Part shown: positions 30,940-39,405 of the stretch, piece after piece
Numbering within the stretch: position 1 is the stretch's first letter
Layout of the letters: each line of letters begins with the position of its first letter
Assembly (NCBI GenBank): GCA_045532455.1
Contig: JAZSFX010000018.1
Coordinates: 1-62,347 of the forward strand
Source: Ornithomonoglobus_A sp045532455
GTDB taxonomy: Bacteria > Bacillota > Clostridia > UBA1381
DNA length: 62,347 nucleotides
Direction of reading: 5' to 3'
Made by a program: the position numbers and the translations under genes
The notes under the pieces: model-generated
Databases searched by the model: none
What the model was told of the DNA's origin: nothing
Seen by the model: only the letters and a program-made list of their open reading frames with translations

Positions 30940-33036
30940 ATGGCAGCTAAGAATTTATTAATAGTTGAGTCGCCTGCAAAAGCAGGTACAATAAAAAAAT
31001 ATTTAGGTTCAACTTATACTGTTATGGCGTCTATGGGACATATAATTGATTTACCAAAAAGTCAATTAGGTGTTGAGCTTGATGATGGCTCATTCGAACC
31101 AAGATATATAACTATAAGAGGAAAGGGAGATTTACTCTCACAACTGAAGCGTGAAGCTAAAAAAGCGGACAAGGTGTATCTGGCAACGGACCCTGACCGC
31201 GAGGGAGAGGCAATAAGCTGGCATTTGGCGAATGCACTTGGAATTGATATAAATTCAAAATGCAGAGTAACTTTTAATGAGATTACAAAATCTGCAGTAA
31301 AAAAAGCAATAAAAGAACCGCGTGCAATAGATATGGACTTAGTTGATTCTCAACAGGCACGACGTGTTCTCGATAGAATTGTTGGATATAAAATAAGTCC
31401 AATTTTGTGGGAAAAGGTTAAAAGAGGCTTGAGTGCCGGCAGAGTTCAATCAGTTGCAACACGTCTTGTTTGCGACAGAGAAGAAGAAATAGAAAACTTT
31501 GTTCCTCAGGAGTATTGGACAATAGATGCTTTGCTTTCGTCATTAACCTCAAAATCTGTATTTGAGGCAAGATATTATGGCTCAAACAATAAAGAGCATA
31601 AACTTAAAAACGGTGATGAAACAAAAAAGATACTCGAAGATGTTAAGAAATCTGAGTTTATAGTAAATGATGTAAAACCCGGAACAAAAAAGAGAAAGGC
31701 ACAACCGCCTTTTACAACAAGCACATTGCAACAGGATGCTTCAAGAAAACTAGGTTTCCAGACCGCAAAAACAATGCAGGTTGCACAGATGCTCTACGAG
31801 GGTATTAATCTTGGTAATAAGCTTGGAACAGTGGGTCTTATAACTTATATGAGAACAGACTCACTCAGAATTTCGAATGAGGCGCAAGCAGAAGCGATCA
31901 GCTATATAAACAGTAATTTTGGCAAAGAATTTTCGGAGCCAAAGCAATTTAAGACAAAGCGTTCGGCACAAGATGCACACGAAGCAATAAGACCAACGTC
32001 TGTTCTGATTACTCCTGCTGATATTAAGGATAAGCTTACAAACGACCAATATAAGTTGTATAAGCTTGTTTGGGAACGCTTTGTTGCAAGTCAAATGTCA
32101 AGTGCAATATACGAAACACAAAGTGTTACAATAAATGCAGGCAAGCATATATTCAAGGCAAACGGTTCTGCACTTATATTCAAAGGATATATGGCAGTAT
32201 ATGTAGAAGGCACTGATGAAAAAGAAGAAAAGGACAAGAAACTTCCAAAACTAGAGGCAAAACAAGTCCTGAAACTTCACGATTTGGTTTCCAAACAACA
32301 TTTTACACAACCGCCTGCAAGATATACCGAGGCGACACTTGTAAAAGAGCTCGAAGAAAACGGTATAGGCAGACCGTCAACATATGCACCTACAATTTCT
32401 ACTATAATATCAAGGGGATACGTATCAAGAAGTAAAAAGCAACTTTCACCTACAGAGCTTGGTAAGGTTACAACAGAAATTATGAAGAATAATTTTGATG
32501 ATATTGTTGACGTTGAATTTACCGCAGGAATGGAAAGCAAGCTTGACGATGTTGAGGGTGGAAAAACACAGTGGGTAAAGGTAATTAGTGATTTTTATCC
32601 TCAATTTAAAAAGGATCTTGACAATGCACTTATAAACGTAGAAAAGGTAAAGGTAAAAGACGAAGAATCCGACGTAATATGTGAAAAATGCGGTCGAAGA
32701 ATGGTATATAAGCTATCACGTTATGGAAAGTTCCTTGCGTGTCCGGGTTATCCTGAATGTCAGAATACAAAAGCAATCCGTGAGGGAACAGGAGCACAAT
32801 GTCCTAAATGCGGCGGCGAAATTCTTGTTAAAAAGTCCTCTAAAGGAAAAATATATTACGGTTGTGAGCATATGCCAAAATGCGACTTTATGGCGTGGTA
32901 TGCACCTATTAAAGACGAAAAATGTCCTGAATGCGGAAGCCTTTTGATGAAGAAGAATGGCAGAGGCGAAAAAATTGTATGCTACAACGAAAATTGTGCA
33001 TATGAGAGAAAGACGGGCAAAAAGAATGAGAGTTAA
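30940..33036 (+). CDS. topA: DNA topoisomerase I
   Basis: A 698-residue type IA enzyme relaxing negative supercoils. The TOPRIM domain is at about 4-115 (LLIVESPAKAGTIKKYL, DPDREGEAISWH), the catalytic Tyr in GLITYMRTDS near 308, and the toroid domains extend to about 560. Three C-terminal zinc-ribbon repeats (CEKCGRRM...CPGYPEC, CPKCGGE...CEHMPKC, CPECGSL...CYNENC) end the protein. Strong GGAAGGA ribosome site. It overlaps trmFO by 11 bases. Confidence 0.96.
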   Translation: MAAKNLLIVESPAKAGTIKKYLGSTYTVMASMGHIIDLPKSQLGVELDDGSFEPRYITIRGKGDLLSQLKREAKKADKVYLATDPDREGEAISWHLANALGIDINSKCRVTFNEITKSAVKKAIKEPRAIDMDLVDSQQARRVLDRIVGYKISPILWEKVKRGLSAGRVQSVATRLVCDREEEIENFVPQEYWTIDALLSSLTSKSVFEARYYGSNNKEHKLKNGDETKKILEDVKKSEFIVNDVKPGTKKRKAQPPFTTSTLQQDASRKLGFQTAKTMQVAQMLYEGINLGNKLGTVGLITYMRTDSLRISNEAQAEAISYINSNFGKEFSEPKQFKTKRSAQDAHEAIRPTSVLITPADIKDKLTNDQYKLYKLVWERFVASQMSSAIYETQSVTINAGKHIFKANGSALIFKGYMAVYVEGTDEKEEKDKKLPKLEAKQVLKLHDLVSKQHFTQPPARYTEATLVKELEENGIGRPSTYAPTISTIISRGYVSRSKKQLSPTELGKVTTEIMKNNFDDIVDVEFTAGMESKLDDVEGGKTQWVKVISDFYPQFKKDLDNALINVEKVKVKDEESDVICEKCGRRMVYKLSRYGKFLACPGYPECQNTKAIREGTGAQCPKCGGEILVKKSSKGKIYYGCEHMPKCDFMAWYAPIKDEKCPECGSLLMKKNGRGEKIVCYNENCAYERKTGKKNES

Positions 33037-34336
33037 GGTTATTGGAGCAGGTCTTGCCGGTTGCGAGGCTACGTGGCAACTCTTAAAAGAGGGGATTGAG
33101 GTAGAACTCCATGAGATGAAACCTAAAAAATTCTCTCCGGCTCATTCGATGGATGGTTTTGCTGAGCTTGTCTGTTCAAATTCCTTAAAGGCTGACAGAA
33201 TTGAAAATGCATGCGGACTGCTTAAAGAGGAGATGCGATTATTTGATGCTCTTATGCTTAGTGCAGCAGATATATCAAGAGTTCCTGCTGGCGGTGCATT
33301 AGCGGTTGACAGACACATTTTTTCGGATTATATAACAGGTAAATTAAAAGAACATCCACTTCTTACGGTTGTTAATGAAGAAGTTACCAATATAAATACG
33401 GATGAATACACAATCATAGCTACAGGGCCCCTTACTTCCGACTTATTAAGTGAGGAAATAGGTAAGCTGACAGGTAACGATAAACTCTATTTTTACGATG
33501 CAGCTGCACCTGTTGTCAGTGCCGAAAGCATTGATTTTGATAAGGTATTTAAAGCGGCTCGATATAACAAAGGAACTGCTGATTATATAAACTGTCCTAT
33601 GAACAGAGACGAGTATGAGGCATTCTATAACGAGCTTATAAATGCGCAGACGGTACCTCTTAAACAGTTCGAAAATCAAAAGGTTTTTGAGGGTTGTATG
33701 CCGGTAGAGGTTATGGCAAAAAGGGGAGAGAAGACACTTCTTTTCGGACCATTAAAGCCGGTTGGACTTGTTAATCCCAAAACGAACAAAGATGACGCTT
33801 ATGCAGTTGTTCAGTTAAGACAGGATAACAAAGATGCAACACTATATAATCTTGTTGGATTTCAGACAAATTTGAAGTGGGGTGAACAAAAACGTGTATT
33901 TTCTATGATACCGGGCATTCAAAATGCCGAATTTGTAAGGTATGGGGTTATGCATAGAAATACATATATTAATGCACCAAAGGTATTGGATAAATACTAT
34001 CGCATGAAAGAATATCCCAATATATTCTTTGCAGGACAAATAACGGGAGTTGAAGGGTACGTAGAAAGCGCTTCAAGCGGAGTTTTGGCAGGTTATAATA
34101 TGGCAAAACTCATTAAAGGTGAAAATATGTGGGAGCCTGATGCAAAAACAGCAATAGGTTCACTGCCTATTTATATATCGGGAGCCTCAGCTGATAATTT
34201 TCAGCCAATGAATGCTAACTTTGGCATTATAGAGGGCCTTGATACAAAAGTAAAAAATAAAGCGCAACGTTATCTGGCTATTGCCCAAAGAGCGTTGCAA
34301 ACAGTAAAAAACCAAGTGGAAAGAAAGGAAAATTGA
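33026..34336 (+). CDS. trmFO: tRNA (uracil-5-)-methyltransferase TrmFO, folate/FAD-dependent
   Basis: A 436-residue flavoprotein forming m5U54 in tRNA using methylenetetrahydrofolate. The N-terminal FAD-binding motif reads MRVKVIGAGLAGCEATWQLL. Also visible: CSNSLKADRIENACGLLKEE, PAGGALAVDRHIFS and FAGQITGVEGYVESASSG. The ATG at 33026 lies within the end of topA (11-base overlap); a longer upstream frame inside topA lacks family sequence. folD further downstream supplies the folate cofactor pool, though not as a dedicated partner. Confidence 0.95.
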   Translation: MRVKVIGAGLAGCEATWQLLKEGIEVELHEMKPKKFSPAHSMDGFAELVCSNSLKADRIENACGLLKEEMRLFDALMLSAADISRVPAGGALAVDRHIFSDYITGKLKEHPLLTVVNEEVTNINTDEYTIIATGPLTSDLLSEEIGKLTGNDKLYFYDAAAPVVSAESIDFDKVFKAARYNKGTADYINCPMNRDEYEAFYNELINAQTVPLKQFENQKVFEGCMPVEVMAKRGEKTLLFGPLKPVGLVNPKTNKDDAYAVVQLRQDNKDATLYNLVGFQTNLKWGEQKRVFSMIPGIQNAEFVRYGVMHRNTYINAPKVLDKYYRMKEYPNIFFAGQITGVEGYVESASSGVLAGYNMAKLIKGENMWEPDAKTAIGSLPIYISGASADNFQPMNANFGIIEGLDTKVKNKAQRYLAIAQRALQTVKNQVERKEN

Positions 34337-34337
34337 A

Positions 34338-34760
34338 ATGGAAAAGATTAAGAATTTTGTAAAAGAACACAAGGTGGTATCAGTAGTTGTAGGCGTAGTT
34401 GTTATTGCATTGATTGTTTTGGCAGTTTGTTTATCAGTTAAGCCAAACGGTGCAAACACAGACAGTGAAAAAGAAACATTCAAACCTACATTTATGTATT
34501 TTGTAAGCAAATCTGACGAAACATTTGAGGAAGAAATGAAAGTTGTTGAGGCTCTTAAAAAGGATTTTGAAGATGAAGTTGTTTTTGACATAAAGGATAT
34601 CGACGAAAATCCTGAAGCTATAAAAAGCTTCCCTATGGTTGAAGGCAACACACCGTTTATTATAATGCTCGACAGTAATAACGACCTTAGCGTATTCAAA
34701 CCAGGTGTAGTTGATAAAAAAGAACTTAAGGGTTATATAAAAGAGGCTCTTAAAAATTGA
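34338..34760 (+). CDS. Membrane-anchored thioredoxin-fold protein lacking CxxC
   Basis: A 140-residue protein with a short cytoplasmic N-terminus, one membrane helix (about 13-36) and an exported domain. The domain reads like a thioredoxin fold: FKPTFMYFVSKSDETFEEEM where the CxxC helix would begin, then VFDIKDIDENPEAIKSFPMV and a cis-Pro-like NTPFIIMLD. No cysteine is present at the active-site position, so redox catalysis is not expected. It starts one base after the trmFO stop, and its own stop overlaps the next start. Fold call by pattern only. Confidence 0.6.
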   Translation: MEKIKNFVKEHKVVSVVVGVVVIALIVLAVCLSVKPNGANTDSEKETFKPTFMYFVSKSDETFEEEMKVVEALKKDFEDEVVFDIKDIDENPEAIKSFPMVEGNTPFIIMLDSNNDLSVFKPGVVDKKELKGYIKEALKN

Positions 34761-36655
34761 TTGGAATAATATATTATCTTTATTTCTTAATAACAGGCTT
34801 TTTGTATATAAATCTGTTTTTTAAAGAAAAAGATATTTATTTCAGATTATGGCTTGGTGCAGTATGCGGAAATTTAATTTTGATGGTTGGAATTGTACCT
34901 CTTGCTTTCATCTTTGAATTTTCGTATATAAGCCATATTTTGCTGATATTTATAGCAATTATACCTTATATTCTTATAAAGCTATATAAAAAAGATAAGG
35001 CAGAAATTAATTTATACAGTGAAGAAAAAACACTTAATATCCGGACAGTATACTATCTTATACTCCCGTTGACACTGTTGATATGCGTGTTATTAACAAA
35101 CCACACACTTACCCCATATGAAAATGGTGCAGTAGCAAGCGGACAATCCACATATGGTGATTTACAAATGCACCTTGGTTTTATCACAAGTATTGCCGAG
35201 CAGGGCAAGTTTCCGCCCGATTATTCGTTCTTGTCGGGATATAAACTAAACTATCCGTTCTTTTCGGATATGCTTTCATCAAGTTTATATCTTCTTGGAA
35301 CACCGCTCAGGTGGTCGTATCTCTTACCAAGCTATTGTATGGCATTATTGCTTGTTTTGGGCTTTTATATTTTGTCATTTAAAATAACAAAAAGAAAGAG
35401 TGTAGCAACCATTGCTACTTTGTTTTTCTTTTTAAACGGTGGTTTTGGCTTTTGGTATTTTATTGATGGTGCAAAGGCTGACCCGTCGTTATTTACGCGC
35501 ATATTTACGGAGTATTATAAAACTCCCACAAACTATAACGAAATGAACATACGCTGGTCAAATACCATATGTGATATGATTGTTCCGCAACATACAACTA
35601 TGGCGGGCTGGTGTATGATAATTCCTTGCATCTACCTTTTGCTTGATGCAATTAATAAAAAAAGCAAAAGAAACTATATTTTGCTGGGTGTTATTGCTGG
35701 CTCAATGCCGATGATACACACTCACTCATTTCTTGCACTTGGTATAATAAGTGCGATAATGTTTTTTGCGTATTTATTTGATACTGAAGATAAAAAGTCA
35801 TATATTATTAATTGGACTGTTTATGGTGGGATTGCATTGATAATGGCAATGCCACAGCTTTGTTTATGGACATTTACGCAAACTGTCGGAAATAGCTCAT
35901 TTTTGAACTTTAACTTAAATTGGGTGAACGAAAATGACACATATTTGTGGTTTTATATTAAAAATTGGGGTATGACATTTTTATTGGCAATTCCGGCTGT
36001 TTTTAATGCGGACAAAGATAAAAAGAAACTGTTCTTTGCATCTTTTGCAATATTTATTATTGCAGAGTTTGTCCAATTTCAACCCAATGCATATGATAAT
36101 AACAAGCTATTCTATATTACGTATATGATAGTACTCATTATTGTATGCGATTTTTTGCTGAAATTATATGACAAATTAAAGGGTATAAAGCTCCGAGGAT
36201 ATTTTGCAATATTAACAGTTATTTTGTTTACACTTTCGGGTACGCTTACCATTTGTCGTGAATATGTATCCGGAGGGCAATATCAGACATTTAGTAAAGA
36301 TGATATTAATATAGCAAAGTATATAAAAGAAAATGTTCCGAAAGATGCCATAGTTCTTACCGGAACAGACCATGTTAATCCTGTAGTTACTCTTGCAGGA
36401 AGAACAGTATATGTAGGATCATCTCTATACGTTCATTTTCACGGATTTGGAGATGAGTTCGATAAAAGAAGTAACGAAGTATATGAAATATTTAACTCAT
36501 CAGCGCGGGAGATAAAAGAATTTTGTAAAGACAAAAACATTTCGTATGTTTTTGTTGGTCAGCACGAAAAAGAAAATATAAATAATTTAGATTCATTTAA
36601 CGATTTACAATGTGTTTATAAATCAGGCAACAATATGCTATATAAAATACAATAG
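34757..36655 (+). CDS. Polytopic membrane protein, probable GT-C-type glycosyltransferase
   Basis: A 632-residue protein with about 12 membrane helices and a C-terminal soluble domain (about 515-632). The first external loop contains GDLQMHLGFITSIAEQGKFP, a D-x3-H arrangement like the catalytic loop of GT-C lipid-sugar glycosyltransferases. VLTGTDHVNPVVTLAGRTVY in the C-terminal domain resembles the DUF2298/oligosaccharyltransferase-like tails. The start is a TTG at 34757 overlapping the previous stop (TTGA). No sugar donor or acceptor can be named. Confidence 0.65.
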   Translation: MIGIIYYLYFLITGFLYINLFFKEKDIYFRLWLGAVCGNLILMVGIVPLAFIFEFSYISHILLIFIAIIPYILIKLYKKDKAEINLYSEEKTLNIRTVYYLILPLTLLICVLLTNHTLTPYENGAVASGQSTYGDLQMHLGFITSIAEQGKFPPDYSFLSGYKLNYPFFSDMLSSSLYLLGTPLRWSYLLPSYCMALLLVLGFYILSFKITKRKSVATIATLFFFLNGGFGFWYFIDGAKADPSLFTRIFTEYYKTPTNYNEMNIRWSNTICDMIVPQHTTMAGWCMIIPCIYLLLDAINKKSKRNYILLGVIAGSMPMIHTHSFLALGIISAIMFFAYLFDTEDKKSYIINWTVYGGIALIMAMPQLCLWTFTQTVGNSSFLNFNLNWVNENDTYLWFYIKNWGMTFLLAIPAVFNADKDKKKLFFASFAIFIIAEFVQFQPNAYDNNKLFYITYMIVLIIVCDFLLKLYDKLKGIKLRGYFAILTVILFTLSGTLTICREYVSGGQYQTFSKDDINIAKYIKENVPKDAIVLTGTDHVNPVVTLAGRTVYVGSSLYVHFHGFGDEFDKRSNEVYEIFNSSAREIKEFCKDKNISYVFVGQHEKENINNLDSFNDLQCVYKSGNNMLYKIQ

Positions 36656-36676
36656 TAACAGAGAGGAAGAAAATCA

Positions 36677-37984
36677 ATGGAAAAGGTTAAGCCAAGAACA
36701 TTAACGGGTTTTATGGAATTACTGCCAAAGGAGCAGATAGAATTTGAAAAGATTCTTTCTATTCTAAGAAAAAATTACGAGAAATACGGGTTCTATCCAT
36801 TAGACACACCGGTATTGGAAAGCTCAAGTGTTTTATTGGCAAAAGCAGGCGGTGAAACCGAAAAACAAATTTATCGTTTTAAAAGAGGGGACAACGACCT
36901 CACTATGAGATTTGATTTAACCGTTCCTCTTGCAAAATATGTAGCACTCAACTATAACGAACTTAACTTCCCGTTTAAGCGTTATCAAATTGGTAAGGTG
37001 TATAGGGGAGAGCGTGCTCAAAAAGGCAGATACAGAGAGTTTTATCAGGCAGATATTGATATAATCGGAGATGGAGAACTAAGTGTATTGCATGATGCCG
37101 AAATCCCTGCGATTATTTGCGATATATTTAAAGGTCTTGGTATAGAAGGATTTAAAATTAGGATTAATAATAGAAAGATTTTATCAGGTTTTTTTGAAAT
37201 GCAATCTCTTGCAGATAAAACTGAAGAAGTTTTGCGCGTTATAGATAAACTCGAAAAAATTGGCAAGGAAAAAGTTGTTGAAGAATTGTGGGAGATAGGT
37301 GTCTCAGGCAAAAATGCAGATGAAATTTTAAATTTTGTCGGAATTTCAGGAACAAATGAAGAAAAACTTGCTTTTGCAAATAAATATACAGGTAAAAATG
37401 AAACCTATGATAAAGGTTACGAAGAACTAAGACTTGTAACAAATGCCATTAAGGGCTTTGGCGTTGATGATGAAAACTTTATGATAGACTTTTCTATAGC
37501 TCGCGGTCTTGATTATTACACAGGTACTGTGTACGAAACTACAATAACAGACCATCCTGAATTTGGAAGCGTCTGCAGTGGCGGAAGATACGATAATCTT
37601 GCGGAATTCTATACCGATCAGAAGCTTCCGGGTGTTGGTATTTCAATAGGCGTTACAAGATTGTTTACAGTTTTAAACGAAACCGGATTCTTTGATATTG
37701 AAAACACAACACCTATTGATATCTTAATTGTTCCTATGACCGATAATATGGATTATTGCATAAAGGTGATGTCAAAATTACGAAATGCAAATATAAAGGT
37801 GCAAACCTACTATGAAGATAAAAAGTTTAAGAAAAAAATGAACTATGCAAACAGAATAGGTGTTCCGTATGTTGCAATTATAGGTGATGATGAAATATCT
37901 CAAAATAAAATTGCACTAAAGAATTTCCAGAGTGGCGAGCAAGTTGTCTGCACAGTTGAAGAAGCAATAGAAATGATAAAATAA
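36677..37984 (+). CDS. hisS: Histidine-tRNA ligase
   Basis: A 435-residue class II synthetase. Motif 2 is in GKVYRGERAQKGRYREFYQ, the HisA signature in ARGLDYYTGTVYE and motif 3 in LPGVGISIGVTRLF. The C-terminal anticodon-binding domain (PIDILIVPMTDNMDYCIKV onward, about 345-435) is present, which distinguishes it from HisZ. Ribosome site AGAGAGGAAG. It is surrounded by unrelated genes; no T-box was seen upstream because the preceding gene ends 21 bases before. Confidence 0.93.
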   Translation: MEKVKPRTLTGFMELLPKEQIEFEKILSILRKNYEKYGFYPLDTPVLESSSVLLAKAGGETEKQIYRFKRGDNDLTMRFDLTVPLAKYVALNYNELNFPFKRYQIGKVYRGERAQKGRYREFYQADIDIIGDGELSVLHDAEIPAIICDIFKGLGIEGFKIRINNRKILSGFFEMQSLADKTEEVLRVIDKLEKIGKEKVVEELWEIGVSGKNADEILNFVGISGTNEEKLAFANKYTGKNETYDKGYEELRLVTNAIKGFGVDDENFMIDFSIARGLDYYTGTVYETTITDHPEFGSVCSGGRYDNLAEFYTDQKLPGVGISIGVTRLFTVLNETGFFDIENTTPIDILIVPMTDNMDYCIKVMSKLRNANIKVQTYYEDKKFKKKMNYANRIGVPYVAIIGDDEISQNKIALKNFQSGEQVVCTVEEAIEMIK

Positions 37985-38009
37985 CAACATCGAAAAGAGC
38001 TGAAAATAT

Positions 38010-39377
38010 ATGAAACAAGAAAATAAAATGGGTATTATGCCTGTTAATAAACTTTTGATAACAATGTCATTACCTATGATGATATCTATGCTTGTGCAGG
38101 CTTTGTATAACATAGTAGACAGTATTTTTGTGAGTATGATAAGTGAAAACGCACTTTCTGCTGTTTCGCTTGCATTTCCTATACAAACACTGCTTATTGC
38201 AGTAGCTACAGGAACGGGTGTTGGTGTTAATGCAATACTTTCAAGAGCATTAGGCGAAAAAAATCCCGAAAAGGCAAGCAGTGCCGCAATGCACGGAGTG
38301 ATTCTTGCTATAATAAGCTTTATTGTTTTTGTGTTTATAGGGATTTTTGCGGTAAAGCCATTCTATAGAACTCAAACTATGGGAGCAGATATAGAAATAT
38401 TTAATTATGGTGTACAGTATGCAAGTATAGTATGTATTGCTTCTTTTGGAATATTCGGACAGATTATATTTGAAAGATTATTGCAGTCAACAGGTAAAAC
38501 AATTTACAGTATGTATGTACAGGCAACAGGTGCAATGATTAATATAATTTTAGACCCGATTTTAATATTTGGCTTGTTTGGAATGCCAAAGCTTGGAGTA
38601 TCAGGTGCAGCGCTTGCAACGGTTACAGGGCAAATTGTAGCTGCTATTATGGCTATCTTCTTTAATTTTAAAGTTAATAAAGAAATAAAACTATCATTAA
38701 AATGCTTTAAATTTGATAAAAAAATGATAGGTACTATATATTCAGTGGGCGCACCGTCAATTATTATGCAGGCAATAGGCTCTGTTATGAACTACGGAAT
38801 GAATTTAATACTTATTGGCTTTACGTCTACTGCAACTGCAGTGTTTGGAATTTATTATAAAATACAAAGCATATTCTTTATGCCGGTATTTGGTTTAAAC
38901 AACGGTATGGTCCCGGTTGTTGCATATAACTATGGTGCAGGTAACAGAAAAAGACTTGTAAAAACCATAAAACTCAGTGTTATGTATGCTATGATTCTTA
39001 CATTGATGGGATTTTTAGCATTCCAGATTTTACCTCATAAGCTTTTAGGATTGTTCGAGGCGTCAAGCAATATGCTTGAGATAGGTATTCCGGCGCTTAG
39101 AATTATCTCAATTTCATATCTTGCAGCAGGTTTTTGCATTGTTGCAGGCAGTGTTTTTCAGGCATTGGGTAATGGAATATATAGTCTTATTGTTTCGGTT
39201 GCAAGACAACTTATAATTCTCTTGCCGACGGCATTTATACTATCAAAGCTTGGCGGACTAATGGCTGTATGGTGGGCATTCCCAATTGCTGAGATTATGT
39301 CGTTTGCAGTATCATCATTATTTATGAGTAAAATAAACAAGGATATTATTTCAAAAATCCCTGATGGGAATATATAA
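38010..39377 (+). CDS. MATE-family efflux transporter
   Basis: A 455-residue, twelve-helix antiporter of the multidrug/toxin extrusion family. The start MGIMPVNKLLITMSLPMMIS and LVQALYNIVDSIFVS are typical of the DinF/NorM-like Clostridial branch; GTGVGVNAILSRALGEKN and QSTGKTIYSMYVQATGAMIN recur in both halves of the family. Sodium- or proton-coupled export of cationic compounds is expected; the substrate is unknown. It sits between hisS and ftsK on one strand. Confidence 0.9.
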   Translation: MKQENKMGIMPVNKLLITMSLPMMISMLVQALYNIVDSIFVSMISENALSAVSLAFPIQTLLIAVATGTGVGVNAILSRALGEKNPEKASSAAMHGVILAIISFIVFVFIGIFAVKPFYRTQTMGADIEIFNYGVQYASIVCIASFGIFGQIIFERLLQSTGKTIYSMYVQATGAMINIILDPILIFGLFGMPKLGVSGAALATVTGQIVAAIMAIFFNFKVNKEIKLSLKCFKFDKKMIGTIYSVGAPSIIMQAIGSVMNYGMNLILIGFTSTATAVFGIYYKIQSIFFMPVFGLNNGMVPVVAYNYGAGNRKRLVKTIKLSVMYAMILTLMGFLAFQILPHKLLGLFEASSNMLEIGIPALRIISISYLAAGFCIVAGSVFQALGNGIYSLIVSVARQLIILLPTAFILSKLGGLMAVWWAFPIAEIMSFAVSSLFMSKINKDIISKIPDGNI

Positions 39378-39405
39378 TTCTAACACCAAAAAAGGAGAGG
39401 ATAAA

